A stretch of 64,000 bases of DNA. It comes from an uncultured Thalassotalea sp. (lineage in GTDB: Bacteria > Pseudomonadota > Gammaproteobacteria > Enterobacterales > Alteromonadaceae). Below, in pieces: positions 1-6,931 of the stretch. The stretch spans positions 62,001 through 126,000 of the forward strand of contig CANLNK010000004.1 in assembly GCA_947492575.1 (NCBI GenBank), written 5' to 3'. Made by a program: the position numbers and the translations under genes. Each line of letters begins with the position of its first letter. The first letter of the stretch is position 1. Below the pieces are notes generated by a model that ran no database searches, was not told the DNA's origin, and saw only the letters and a list, made by a program, of their open reading frames with translations.

Positions 1-1
1 A

Positions 2-379
2 AACGACTTAGCAGAGCAAGCAAAGATAAAGAAGGTTCACTTAAGATCGCAAATATTCAACCGTGAATTCAACGTTACAGATCACGTTGATAAAGCAATA
101 GTTGATGCTCTTATCGCATATGAAGAAGTGTTATTGGCAAAGCACAATAAAAATCAACCAGCGACAAAATTGCGACAATCAATTAAAAGTAATGGCTTAA
201 AAGAAGCTGCGATAAGAGCGGTATCAAAGAAAAAAGAGACCAAAGGTTACATAGCTTTAAAAGAGCTTGGTCTAGAGCAATATACTTTTGAGGCCGTTAT
301 TGCTAAACATCCAGAGGCTTTTGACTCAAAAACGATTGCCTATGCAAAGCAAAGATTATTAGACTTTCAACACTCGTAA
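2..379 (+). CDS. Uncharacterised small protein, 5' end outside window
   Basis: The reading frame is open from base 2 to the stop at 377-379 (125 codons visible), so the gene begins before the window. It has no family I can name with a function. It is clearly a paralogue of the minus-strand gene at 4132-4581: the two share a C-terminal block with the pattern G-Y-x-A-L-x-E-x-G-L-E-x-Y-x-F-E-A-V-I, then H-P-[ED]-A-F, and a more loosely conserved helical N-terminal half. I see no signal peptide or membrane segment. It lies just upstream of the MazG-like gene on the same strand. The ATG at 128 is internal and should not be taken as the start, because the homology with the paralogue continues upstream of it. 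Confidence 0.7.
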   Translation, partial: NDLAEQAKIKKVHLRSQIFNREFNVTDHVDKAIVDALIAYEEVLLAKHNKNQPATKLRQSIKSNGLKEAAIRAVSKKKETKGYIALKELGLEQYTFEAVIAKHPEAFDSKTIAYAKQRLLDFQHS

Positions 380-417
380 TGTCAAACAATAGCTAAAACA
401 CATAAATGGAATACAAT

Positions 418-786
418 ATGAACGGAAAAAATAATAAGAAACTAGGATTAACAAACCTTCAATCTGAAGTAGAAAGCTGGATTTCTAGTATCGGGCACGG
501 CTACTTTTCAGAAATGACAAATCTCGCCAATCTAATGGAAGAAGTGGGTGAAGTAGCACGCTTAATGTCTAGAACATATGGCGAGCAAAGTTTTAAAAAA
601 GGACATGAGCCTGATGATATAAAAGCAGAACTATCAGATGAACTCTGTGACGTCATGTTCATTGTTACCTGCTTAGCAAACCAAATGGATATTGATCTAG
701 AATCTGCAATGCAAAAAAACCTATATAAGAAAACCAATAGGGATAAGCAAAGACATGCAGAAAACAAAAAGCTAGTTAATAAATAA
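418..786 (+). CDS. MazG-like nucleotide pyrophosphohydrolase
   Basis: A 122-residue all-helical protein of the MazG / RS21-C6 type. Such enzymes hydrolyse (d)NTPs to monophosphates and pyrophosphate using Mg2+ held by an EExxE...ExxD set. Here the motif reads E-E-V-G-E, followed about 27 residues later by E-L-S-D-E-L-C-D, which fits. The start at 418 is preferred over the in-frame ATG at 406 because TGGA at 407-410 is correctly placed as a ribosome site for it; the longer form would add four residues. In islands, MazG-like proteins are often linked to house-cleaning or to nucleotide depletion during phage attack. The role here is not shown. Confidence 0.8.
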   Translation: MNGKNNKKLGLTNLQSEVESWISSIGHGYFSEMTNLANLMEEVGEVARLMSRTYGEQSFKKGHEPDDIKAELSDELCDVMFIVTCLANQMDIDLESAMQKNLYKKTNRDKQRHAENKKLVNK

Positions 787-796
787 CGGAGAACAA

Positions 797-1198
797 ATGA
801 TTATACCAACCACTACGCTAAGAAATGCTGTTGGTGCTTCGGCAGATATAGCTAAACTTTGGTTTGAAAGCAGAACCGAAAAGAAGACAAGAATAGTTTT
901 CGAGGAAAAGGGTAAGCTGGGTGATAACGGAAAAGGCGCTGTTTATGCTTACTTTAATGATAAAGACCAAGCCCTTTATATAGGTTTAACGAGTAGAACA
1001 GTTAAATCACGATTGCATGATCAAACATCGCCACATAAGAAAAAAGAATGGTGGTCACAATGGTCTTATATGAGGTTTGTACAACTTCCTGATGATATGG
1101 ACAGGCAAGTCCTAGAGTTTTTACTGATTTTAGCATACTCACCTGTGCACAATGAAAAGCCTAAAGCCAAAAATATAGAAGAGCTTCTTCCTTTGTAA
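797..1198 (+). CDS. GIY-YIG domain protein, small
   Basis: A 133-residue protein with a GIY-YIG nuclease-like domain from about residue 47 to the end. The first motif is A-V-Y at about 48-50, the second Y-I-G at 61-63 followed by L-T-S-R-T-V-K-S-R-L with the expected arginine. The probable catalytic glutamate is in L-E-F-L-L-I-L near residue 108, and the domain closes with a V-H-N segment typical of the family. The N-terminal 45 residues are unassigned. CGGAG lies 7-11 bases before the ATG. It starts 10 bases after the MazG-like gene, so the two are probably cotranscribed. The target is unknown; small GIY-YIG proteins include both nucleases and inactive binding domains. Confidence 0.8.
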   Translation: MIIPTTTLRNAVGASADIAKLWFESRTEKKTRIVFEEKGKLGDNGKGAVYAYFNDKDQALYIGLTSRTVKSRLHDQTSPHKKKEWWSQWSYMRFVQLPDDMDRQVLEFLLILAYSPVHNEKPKAKNIEELLPL

Positions 1199-1208
1199 TC
1201 CTTATTAT

Positions 1209-1225
1209 GGGACGCATTTCGTCCC
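1209..1225. promoter_or_regulatory. 17-bp palindrome, candidate operator (variant arms)
   Basis: GGGACG-CATTT-CGTCCC, perfect 6-bp arms, ending 45 bases before the ATG of the first tandem-AAA gene. Arm length, spacer and distance match the GCGACA-type sites at 5782, 6871 and 19273, but positions 2 and 6 differ and their arm partners differ in the complementary way. It could also be a short terminator for the preceding gene, but no T-tract follows. Confidence 0.5.
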
Positions 1226-1270
1226 ACCCACACATTAACCTATCTCTCAAAGCAGTATGGAGAGATAAAA

Positions 1271-3292
1271 ATGACAAAGTTAACCCCATTAAATAAGTTC
1301 ACTCAGCAAGTTACATTACGATTGCTGATAGATTTAAAAGCAATACATAGCGCATTTAATTCACCTTGGACTAAGCCTGAGTCTGCCCTTTCGTTGACAT
1401 TCATAAGATTAGAACAAACAGATCACGATAAAGAATCTGTATATAAATTATTAAAAGCTCGCCATAAACAAGTTTTCGAAAACAACAATAATTTACAGCA
1501 CGTTTCAACACCACTATTAGACTGGCTTACCAAAAGCCTGAGTTTATCTTCAATAGAAGTTCAAGTCCTATTATTACTAACGCTATTGCACAGTAATAAA
1601 AAACTAAAGGAAATTGCAGAGTCACTAGGGGAAATGAGCCAGCTAGAAGTTTGCGAGACTATCGGAGCTATCATAAGGCAACCAGCCAAGACCGTTGCCG
1701 AAGTGTTATCTCCTCAGTCAACACTGGTATCTAATCAGCTTATATCGGTCGAAAACTCAAGCTATTACATTATGCGAAAATGTAAGCCTGCTGATAGTTT
1801 GATTTGCTATCTAGTAGACCCATATTTCAACCCTCAATCACTGCAAAACGAATATATAACAGAAACTAACCAGCCTTTGGTTACTAAGAAGGAATTTAGA
1901 CACCACTTTAGAGATTTAGATTGGCTATTAGGCTTACTCGAAGCATTTAAAACTGCCCCTAAAAGTGGTTGTAATATTCTACTTTATGGTGAACCAGGTT
2001 CAGGAAAAACACAGCTTTCAAGATTATTAGCGCATGAAGTAGGGCTAAAATGCTATGAGGTCAATTTCGCCAACCAATACGGTCACCAAATATCAGGTAA
2101 AGACAGACTTAACAAACTAAACGTGGCGAAGTTCCTGCTAAAACAAGAACGTTGTTTAGTTGTATTCGATGAATTAGAAGATGCTATTCCTCTAAATAGT
2201 AACGACAGCGCTCCACAGAAGCGTTGGTTTAATAACTTACTAGAAACAAATCCATTTCCTGTCATATGGATAAGTAATGCGGTAGATCAGATAGATCCCG
2301 CTTTCCTTCGTCGTTTTAATTATTGCTTAAAAGTAAAACAGCCTAGCATTCGTCACAAGAAAGCCATGCTAAGCGCACTATTAAATGAATCAATTGATTC
2401 CCGCTGGCTTAACAAAACGGCAAGTCACTCTGCATTAACGGTTGCTGATATTCATCAAGCCACATCAATTATCAATAGTAAAAAAGAGTGCTCTAGTAGA
2501 CAAAAGGCGCATTACTTTAAAAACCTTTTGAGCATGAGACCTGGCAACTATGAAAAACGTAAGCCGATAATAAAAAAACGTCACCATGGTGAAACCAAAT
2601 TTAATACTGAATTTTCATGTACCGACATACCTTTAACTGAAATTTCCGATATTGTTGAATCGGCTAAAGAGGGGCGATTTTTACTACATGGTGTACCTGG
2701 TACAGGAAAAACAGGCTTCGTTCATTACTTAGCAAACAAGCTTGAATGCAACCTGATATGCAAATCTGGTTCAGATTTACTAGGGATGTGGGTCGGTGAA
2801 AATGAAAAAGCAATTCGCAATATGTTTGTAGAAGCAAAAGAGAAAGACGCAATACTGTTGCTTGATGAAGCTGATACGTTCTTCTCAGACCGTAATGGCC
2901 ACTCGACACAATGGCAAACTAGCATGGTGAATGAAATGCTTGTTCAGCTTGAGCGCTTTAAAGGTGTATTCTTTGCTAGTACAAACTTACCAAATGCTTT
3001 AGACATAGCTATTAAACGCAGGTTTGATTTCACAATAAAGTTCGATTACTTATCGCCTGCACAAGCATTCAACTTAAGCTTGTCAATATTACCTGAGGCT
3101 GAACATAAAGCGGTAACACAAGAAACCTTTTCTCACATACCAACATTAACACCTGCTGATTTTTCAGTAGCAGTTAGACAATCCCGTCTAAAAAAACAAC
3201 CTATAACGGTTGATGGACTGCTTGACGTATTGTGGCAGCAATCAAAAATGCGTGCTCCACAATCAAACAGTATTGGCTTCATTAATCGTTAG
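1271..3292 (+). CDS. Tandem AAA+ ATPase (first copy)
   Basis: A 673-residue cytosolic protein with a helical N-terminal region (about 1-210) and two AAA+ modules. Module 1 has Walker A G-E-P-G-S-G-K-T at 240-247, Walker B ending D300-E301 and a D-P-A-F-L-R-R-F arginine segment. Module 2 has Walker A G-V-P-G-T-G-K-T at 474-481, Walker B L-L-L-D-E-A-D with D532-E533, and an I-K-R-R-F-D-F segment. Both modules look ATPase-competent. There is no protease or nuclease domain, so it probably remodels a partner. GGAGA precedes the ATG at a normal distance. It heads an operon with the two genes after it and shares its whole layout, down to a C-terminal I-G-F motif, with the gene at 6932. The palindrome at 1209 may control it. 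Confidence 0.85.
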   Translation: MTKLTPLNKFTQQVTLRLLIDLKAIHSAFNSPWTKPESALSLTFIRLEQTDHDKESVYKLLKARHKQVFENNNNLQHVSTPLLDWLTKSLSLSSIEVQVLLLLTLLHSNKKLKEIAESLGEMSQLEVCETIGAIIRQPAKTVAEVLSPQSTLVSNQLISVENSSYYIMRKCKPADSLICYLVDPYFNPQSLQNEYITETNQPLVTKKEFRHHFRDLDWLLGLLEAFKTAPKSGCNILLYGEPGSGKTQLSRLLAHEVGLKCYEVNFANQYGHQISGKDRLNKLNVAKFLLKQERCLVVFDELEDAIPLNSNDSAPQKRWFNNLLETNPFPVIWISNAVDQIDPAFLRRFNYCLKVKQPSIRHKKAMLSALLNESIDSRWLNKTASHSALTVADIHQATSIINSKKECSSRQKAHYFKNLLSMRPGNYEKRKPIIKKRHHGETKFNTEFSCTDIPLTEISDIVESAKEGRFLLHGVPGTGKTGFVHYLANKLECNLICKSGSDLLGMWVGENEKAIRNMFVEAKEKDAILLLDEADTFFSDRNGHSTQWQTSMVNEMLVQLERFKGVFFASTNLPNALDIAIKRRFDFTIKFDYLSPAQAFNLSLSILPEAEHKAVTQETFSHIPTLTPADFSVAVRQSRLKKQPITVDGLLDVLWQQSKMRAPQSNSIGFINR

Positions 3293-3300
3293 GTGTGCCA

Positions 3301-3654
3301 ATGAATAACTTATACAACAACGTTTTTGAAGACTACTATTTCCTTTCCGTTCCTCAGATTGCATGGAGTGACCCCATTTTATTATTGTCACTAACAGGCG
3401 TTTTATATTCTCGTAGTGGCTTCTTAAAATTATATCTAGCAGATATTACTATTGAACATGTTCATCTATCCCGTAGCAGCAATACACAAAACGTGTTAGC
3501 AACAGCTTATATCCATAATTTAAATAAAGACGAAAAGAAAAAGTTACAAGCTTTGGGCGCCCCCTCTCAGGCTTACGCTTATCTAGCTCAACAATTTTCT
3601 CAGTTATGCATTACCTATGGAGATGAACTTCTCCTTTATAACGGAGAAACTTAA
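3301..3654 (+). CDS. Uncharacterised 117-residue protein in AAA operon
   Basis: I do not recognise this family. The sequence is rich in aromatic and hydrophobic residues in its first third (a W-S-D-P-I-L-L-L-S-L-T-G stretch), but I see no convincing transmembrane segment. The ATG at 3301 is preferred over the GTG at 3295 because AGGTG at 3291-3295 is well placed for it. The gene starts 9 bases after the AAA stop, and its TAA overlaps the next ATG (TAATG), so the three genes are probably translationally coupled. A role as adaptor or substrate of the AAA ATPase is an inference from position only. Confidence 0.7.
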   Translation: MNNLYNNVFEDYYFLSVPQIAWSDPILLLSLTGVLYSRSGFLKLYLADITIEHVHLSRSSNTQNVLATAYIHNLNKDEKKKLQALGAPSQAYAYLAQQFSQLCITYGDELLLYNGET

Positions 3655-4091
3655 TGAAAAATACAGTGTTTTTTATGTGCTTTCTACAACTTACTAGCTG
3701 CTCTGTAATACCCAATCATTGCGGACCTCCAAGTCACTTAGTTACTCGAGTTAAACAGTATGACACAGGGCCTTTAAATGGAGGGTTCGATGAGAATGGT
3801 GATGGCTATGTTGATCAATTTGAGGCCTTTAGTCATTGGGATTTTGAACAAATAAATCGAGTGTTGAATGCTGGTAAGGAAAATACTCGCTATAACTGGA
3901 CTAACATAAATACGTGTTACAAATTTTCAGTAACACCAAAGCAATATGTAGATATGCTGTCTCCTGGGGTACTTTACCCAACTTGTAGGCAGTTTACTTA
4001 CCAAGTTTTTGAATCAAATGAAGATATTTTAGGCAATGGTTCCAACATTGCCTGTCGTCACTTTATTAACCATAGGTGGGAGATTTTATGA
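3654..4091 (+). CDS. EF-hand lipoprotein with surface-antigen-like C-terminus
   Basis: A 145-residue predicted lipoprotein. A short hydrophobic signal ends in the lipobox L-T-S-C with the acylated cysteine at residue 16. Near residue 46 is a textbook EF-hand loop (D-E-N-G-D-G-Y-V-D-Q-F-E, with acidic or Asn residues at positions 1, 3, 5, 9 and 12), so calcium binding is likely. The C-terminal C-R-Q-F-T-Y...A-C-R-H-F...W segment resembles the end of 17-kDa surface-antigen-type lipoproteins (family recalled, not searched). It overlaps the preceding gene by one base and is the last gene of the tandem-AAA operon, an unusual pairing of a cytosolic ATPase with an envelope lipoprotein. Confidence 0.75.
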   Translation: MKNTVFFMCFLQLTSCSVIPNHCGPPSHLVTRVKQYDTGPLNGGFDENGDGYVDQFEAFSHWDFEQINRVLNAGKENTRYNWTNINTCYKFSVTPKQYVDMLSPGVLYPTCRQFTYQVFESNEDILGNGSNIACRHFINHRWEIL

Positions 4092-4131
4092 AAATACTGA
4101 GCTAGTAACAATAACACGTAACAACACAAAA

Positions 4132-4581
4132 TTAAGCTTTACCCTTTTCTAAATCCGATAACCTTTCTTTTGCTATTGCTAACGACTCAGCTGAAAATGC
4201 ATCTGGGTGGCGTAGGATAACCGCCTCAAAAGCATAGTCCTCTAACCCCATTTCTGCCAAAGCCTTATAACCTTGTGTTTCAACGGGGCGATTTACCGCT
4301 CTTTCAACCGATTCAATAATACCTCTTTTCGCTATCATTTGCCATGTACGAGTCGCTCTAGTTTTTTTTCCATTAATTTGGCTTCTTGCTGCTTCATATG
4401 CATAAACAGCTTCGAGTGCCTCCTTTTCAACTTGAGTATTCGCGCCATATTGCTCTGCTTTTAATTGAACTGCTCGCTCCCTAGCTTGGTTGGCTAATTC
4501 CAAACTCCCCTTAGCCAGAGCATTTTTAGTAAATATTTCACACTTTTCCGGAGTATCGATCTTTTTTACTCGTTCATCCAT
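4132..4581 (-). CDS. Uncharacterised protein, paralogue of the gene at 2-379
   Basis: A 149-residue soluble, mostly helical protein. Its C-terminal 70 residues closely match those of the partial gene at the start of the window (shared G-Y-x-A-L-x-E-x-G-L-E and F-E-A-V-I-x-[KR]-H-P motifs), and the N-terminal halves also align. I recall such sequences as widespread conserved hypotheticals but cannot assign a function. AAGG lies upstream of the ATG. It is oriented against the AAA operon and ends 40 bases after the lipoprotein gene. The two paralogues bracket the MazG / GIY-YIG / AAA block. Confidence 0.75.
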   Translation of the reverse strand: MDERVKKIDTPEKCEIFTKNALAKGSLELANQARERAVQLKAEQYGANTQVEKEALEAVYAYEAARSQINGKKTRATRTWQMIAKRGIIESVERAVNRPVETQGYKALAEMGLEDYAFEAVILRHPDAFSAESLAIAKERLSDLEKGKA

Positions 4582-4667
4582 AGAGATACGACCTTATTCT
4601 TTGTCTGATATGGTAATGCGGATAAAGGTTACATTTAATGTTTGAATCCTGTCCAGTAGTTTAAATT

Positions 4668-5018
4668 TTAGAAAGTTCGATAGTGAGGATCGTCAAACCA
4701 CCTAACTGCTTTACCTTGAAGATTGAACTGCTCTATTATTTTTTCAGTGATTGATGCCTTATAGATACTTTTATCTAAAAACACATGAAATGATTGAGTA
4801 AAAATGTCAAATACAATCCTACCTCTAGGGTACTTTTGATACTCAGTATCGAATAAAACAATTCCAAGTTTCTTATAAATCTGTTGTATTTCCCACACTT
4901 GAATATGTGTGAAAGGTGAGTCAACTTTACTTAAATCATCAGGTTCTATGTCACGTGCGTCAGCTGCTTTAAACACCAGTTCATCATTAACAAACCAAAA
5001 TATTCCAACTTTACTCAT
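4668..5018 (-). CDS. Conserved hypothetical protein, 116 residues
   Basis: A soluble alpha/beta protein beginning M-S-K-V-G-I-F-W and containing the signature stretches D-S-P-F-T-H-I-Q-V-W-E, E-Y-Q-K-Y-P-R-G-R-I-V and a C-terminal D-P-H-Y. I recall this as a family scattered through Proteobacteria with no known function. The Shine-Dalgarno is weak (A/G-rich run only). It is transcribed away from the LRR-like gene at 5107, and a 12-bp inverted repeat lies in the gap between them. Confidence 0.65.
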   Translation of the reverse strand: MSKVGIFWFVNDELVFKAADARDIEPDDLSKVDSPFTHIQVWEIQQIYKKLGIVLFDTEYQKYPRGRIVFDIFTQSFHVFLDKSIYKASITEKIIEQFNLQGKAVRWFDDPHYRTF

Positions 5019-5034
5019 AAATTAAATCTTTTTG

Positions 5035-5087
5035 AAAAGGGTTCTAATTTAAATACAACTTAGTTAACACAAAAATAGAACCCTTTT
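5035..5087. repeat. 12-bp inverted repeat between divergent genes
   Basis: AAAAGGGTTCTA at 5035-5046 is repeated as its exact reverse complement TAGAACCCTTTT at 5076-5087, with 29 bases between. It occupies nearly the whole gap between the genes at 4668 and 5107. It may be an operator pair or a cruciform; there is no independent evidence for either. Confidence 0.6.
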
Positions 5088-5106
5088 TGTTTTGCTAAGG
5101 TACAAA

Positions 5107-5646
5107 TTGAAAGTAGAAATCATAAAGACTAGAGCCGAAAATCACATAAACAACACATTATTGATAAGCAAACTAGATCTGACTAAAAGCGCTAATAGTC
5201 AGCAAAAGCACTTCAACTATTTGGTTGATAAAATCCAAAAGCAGCATCTTGAAGTGAATAGTATTGTTCTTGAAGATTGCCTTATTTTCGATTTAAGGTT
5301 TTTAAAGCATGTAAACCTTTTATCTGTTAGCCAGATAAACATCACTGATGCGCCGCTTTTAAATACACTTTCAGGTATAGAACACTTTAAAAATCTTAAA
5401 TTTCTGAGGGTACATCGAAATCAAGCTATTCAATACTTTGAACCTATTATGCAGCTGCAACAGCTAATTCATTTAGAGCTCCTTTATTGCCGAGATGATA
5501 TAGACTTAAGGCAATTCAAGAGAAGCCAAGGCATCAAGAGTATTCGATTAAATGGTACTTATGACAGCAGCAAAGAATACTTCCTTCCTGATGAAAATAC
5601 TTGGCTTTTTATCAACACTACCAACGAAAGTAAGATGACTATATAG
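5107..5646 (+). CDS. Leucine-rich-repeat-like small protein
   Basis: About 179 residues. The centre carries two to three degenerate leucine-rich units of the L-x-x-L-x-x-L-x-[VI] type (for example F-K-N-L-K-F-L-R-V-H and L-I-H-L-E-L-L-Y-C), suggesting a small solenoid for protein binding. The proposed start is the TTG at 5107, since TAAGG at 5096-5100 is placed six bases before it; the TTG at 5092 would give five more residues but has no ribosome site. There is no signal peptide. It lies alone between the divergent hypothetical gene and the WYL regulator. Function unknown. Confidence 0.55.
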   Translation: MKVEIIKTRAENHINNTLLISKLDLTKSANSQQKHFNYLVDKIQKQHLEVNSIVLEDCLIFDLRFLKHVNLLSVSQINITDAPLLNTLSGIEHFKNLKFLRVHRNQAIQYFEPIMQLQQLIHLELLYCRDDIDLRQFKRSQGIKSIRLNGTYDSSKEYFLPDENTWLFINTTNESKMTI

Positions 5647-5779
5647 AAAAATTTTTCTTATAAGTTGAAAGTTAATTAAGGCAGAAACACCTATTTTCAG
5701 CATTTTATAGTTACGTATTTAACCCCCATTGCATTTACCTATCTTCCTTAAAGGAGTAATAAGATAACCAAATTAATCA

Positions 5780-5808
5780 TTGCGACATAATGTGTCGCCA
5801 ATTATAGT
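5780..5808 (+). promoter_or_regulatory. WYL gene promoter with palindromic operator
   Basis: GCGACA-TAATG-TGTCGC (5782-5798) lies inside a plausible sigma-70 promoter: TTGCGA at 5780-5785, 17-base spacer, TATAGT at 5803-5808. A protein bound here would block RNA polymerase, so autorepression by the WYL regulator starting at 5849 is a good guess. Near-identical palindromes precede the genes at 6932 and 19225. Confidence 0.6.
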
Positions 5809-5848
5809 AATAATACGTTTATAAAAATTCTACACAAGGTTTAATTCA

Positions 5849-6832
5849 TTGCCAGCCAAAGCAGAGCAGACCATCATTAGGTTGCTTTTTATGTTAAAGC
5901 ATATCCCAGTTTACCCTAAGTTTATTCTAACCAAAGATCTATGGGCTGTTGTTAATGAACATTTTCCAATAGGTAAAAGAACGGTTGAACGTGACCTACC
6001 AAAGCTCAGTGAGCTCCTAGATTTAACTTGCGGAGAATCGCCAGAGGGTAACAAGTGGTCATTTAAGTCTGATTCACTACATCATTTTTTACCTGCTATT
6101 AGTGCAGAGGAAGCATTATCACTTAAGTTAGTGGAAGAACATTTAAAGCAATACTTACCTAGCCAAACCTTTGCAAAACTCAATTCACTGTTTAAGAAAT
6201 CGAATCAAGTGCTAGAAAAAACTGGGGCTTTGAAGCAGCTTTCTAATTTAGTTCGCTCTGTACCACAGGCACTCAAAATCGTGCCAGATAACATTAATCA
6301 AGCCTTTGTAGATACGATTTTCGATGCGCTGTTGAATAACAATATGCTTCGAATTAAGTATCATGAGAATGCAAATCAATATTTGATAAAACCTCTAGGT
6401 GTTCTAGTTCGTGATTACAAGCTGGTACTTGTTTGCCAATATGATGGCTTTGACAATGTAAGGAATTTACTAGTACACAGGCTCAAAGAAGTCGAAAAAA
6501 CAACGTTTTCATACAAGCATGACTTTAACTTGCAAAAATATATTGATAAACAATCTGCCGCAGTTTCTTTAAATAATGAAAGCATTCTTCTATCAATGGA
6601 AGTTAAAAGCTGCGTCAAAGACTTGCTTAACGAAAGTTCGCTTGATGCCTCCCAAAATATAACCCCCATTAACGACACTTGGTCTCATGTTGATGTTACA
6701 TTGCCTCATACTGTTGAACTAGAAAACTGGCTTCAAAGCCAACTTCACAATATACGAATTATCTCCCCTAAAAAGCTTAAACAACGCGTGATGGATAAAG
6801 TTCAGGAATCACTGGCCAACAACGAAGCTTAA
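5849..6832 (+). CDS. WYL-domain transcriptional regulator
   Basis: 327 residues: an N-terminal winged helix-turn-helix (about 1-75, with G-K-R-T-V-E-R-D-L-P-K-L as the probable recognition helix) and a WYL sensor domain at about 165-215 containing I-K-P-L-G-V-L-V-R-D-Y-K-L-V-L-V, then a C-terminal extension. WYL proteins bind DNA and sense a ligand, often nucleic acid, and frequently control phage-defence genes. The start is the TTG at 5849, supported by AGGT at 5837-5840; the next ATG would cut into the first helix. It is followed 100 bases later by the second tandem-AAA gene, whose promoter carries the same palindrome as its own. Confidence 0.85.
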   Translation: MPAKAEQTIIRLLFMLKHIPVYPKFILTKDLWAVVNEHFPIGKRTVERDLPKLSELLDLTCGESPEGNKWSFKSDSLHHFLPAISAEEALSLKLVEEHLKQYLPSQTFAKLNSLFKKSNQVLEKTGALKQLSNLVRSVPQALKIVPDNINQAFVDTIFDALLNNNMLRIKYHENANQYLIKPLGVLVRDYKLVLVCQYDGFDNVRNLLVHRLKEVEKTTFSYKHDFNLQKYIDKQSAAVSLNNESILLSMEVKSCVKDLLNESSLDASQNITPINDTWSHVDVTLPHTVELENWLQSQLHNIRIISPKKLKQRVMDKVQESLANNEA

Positions 6833-6870
6833 TAATTTGTATACAAGCTAAACATTATGCCCACCACATA

Positions 6871-6887
6871 GCGACACATTTTGTCGC
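6871..6887. promoter_or_regulatory. 17-bp palindromic operator upstream of second AAA gene
   Basis: GCGACA-CATTT-TGTCGC, perfect arms, ending 44 bases before the ATG at 6932. It matches the site at 19273-19289 (read on the minus strand) in 16 of 17 positions and the WYL gene's own site in both arms. Confidence 0.65.
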
Positions 6888-6931
6888 CCCCTTATTTAAT
6901 AATGTGTTTTGTTATTAATGAGGAGTTTTAT

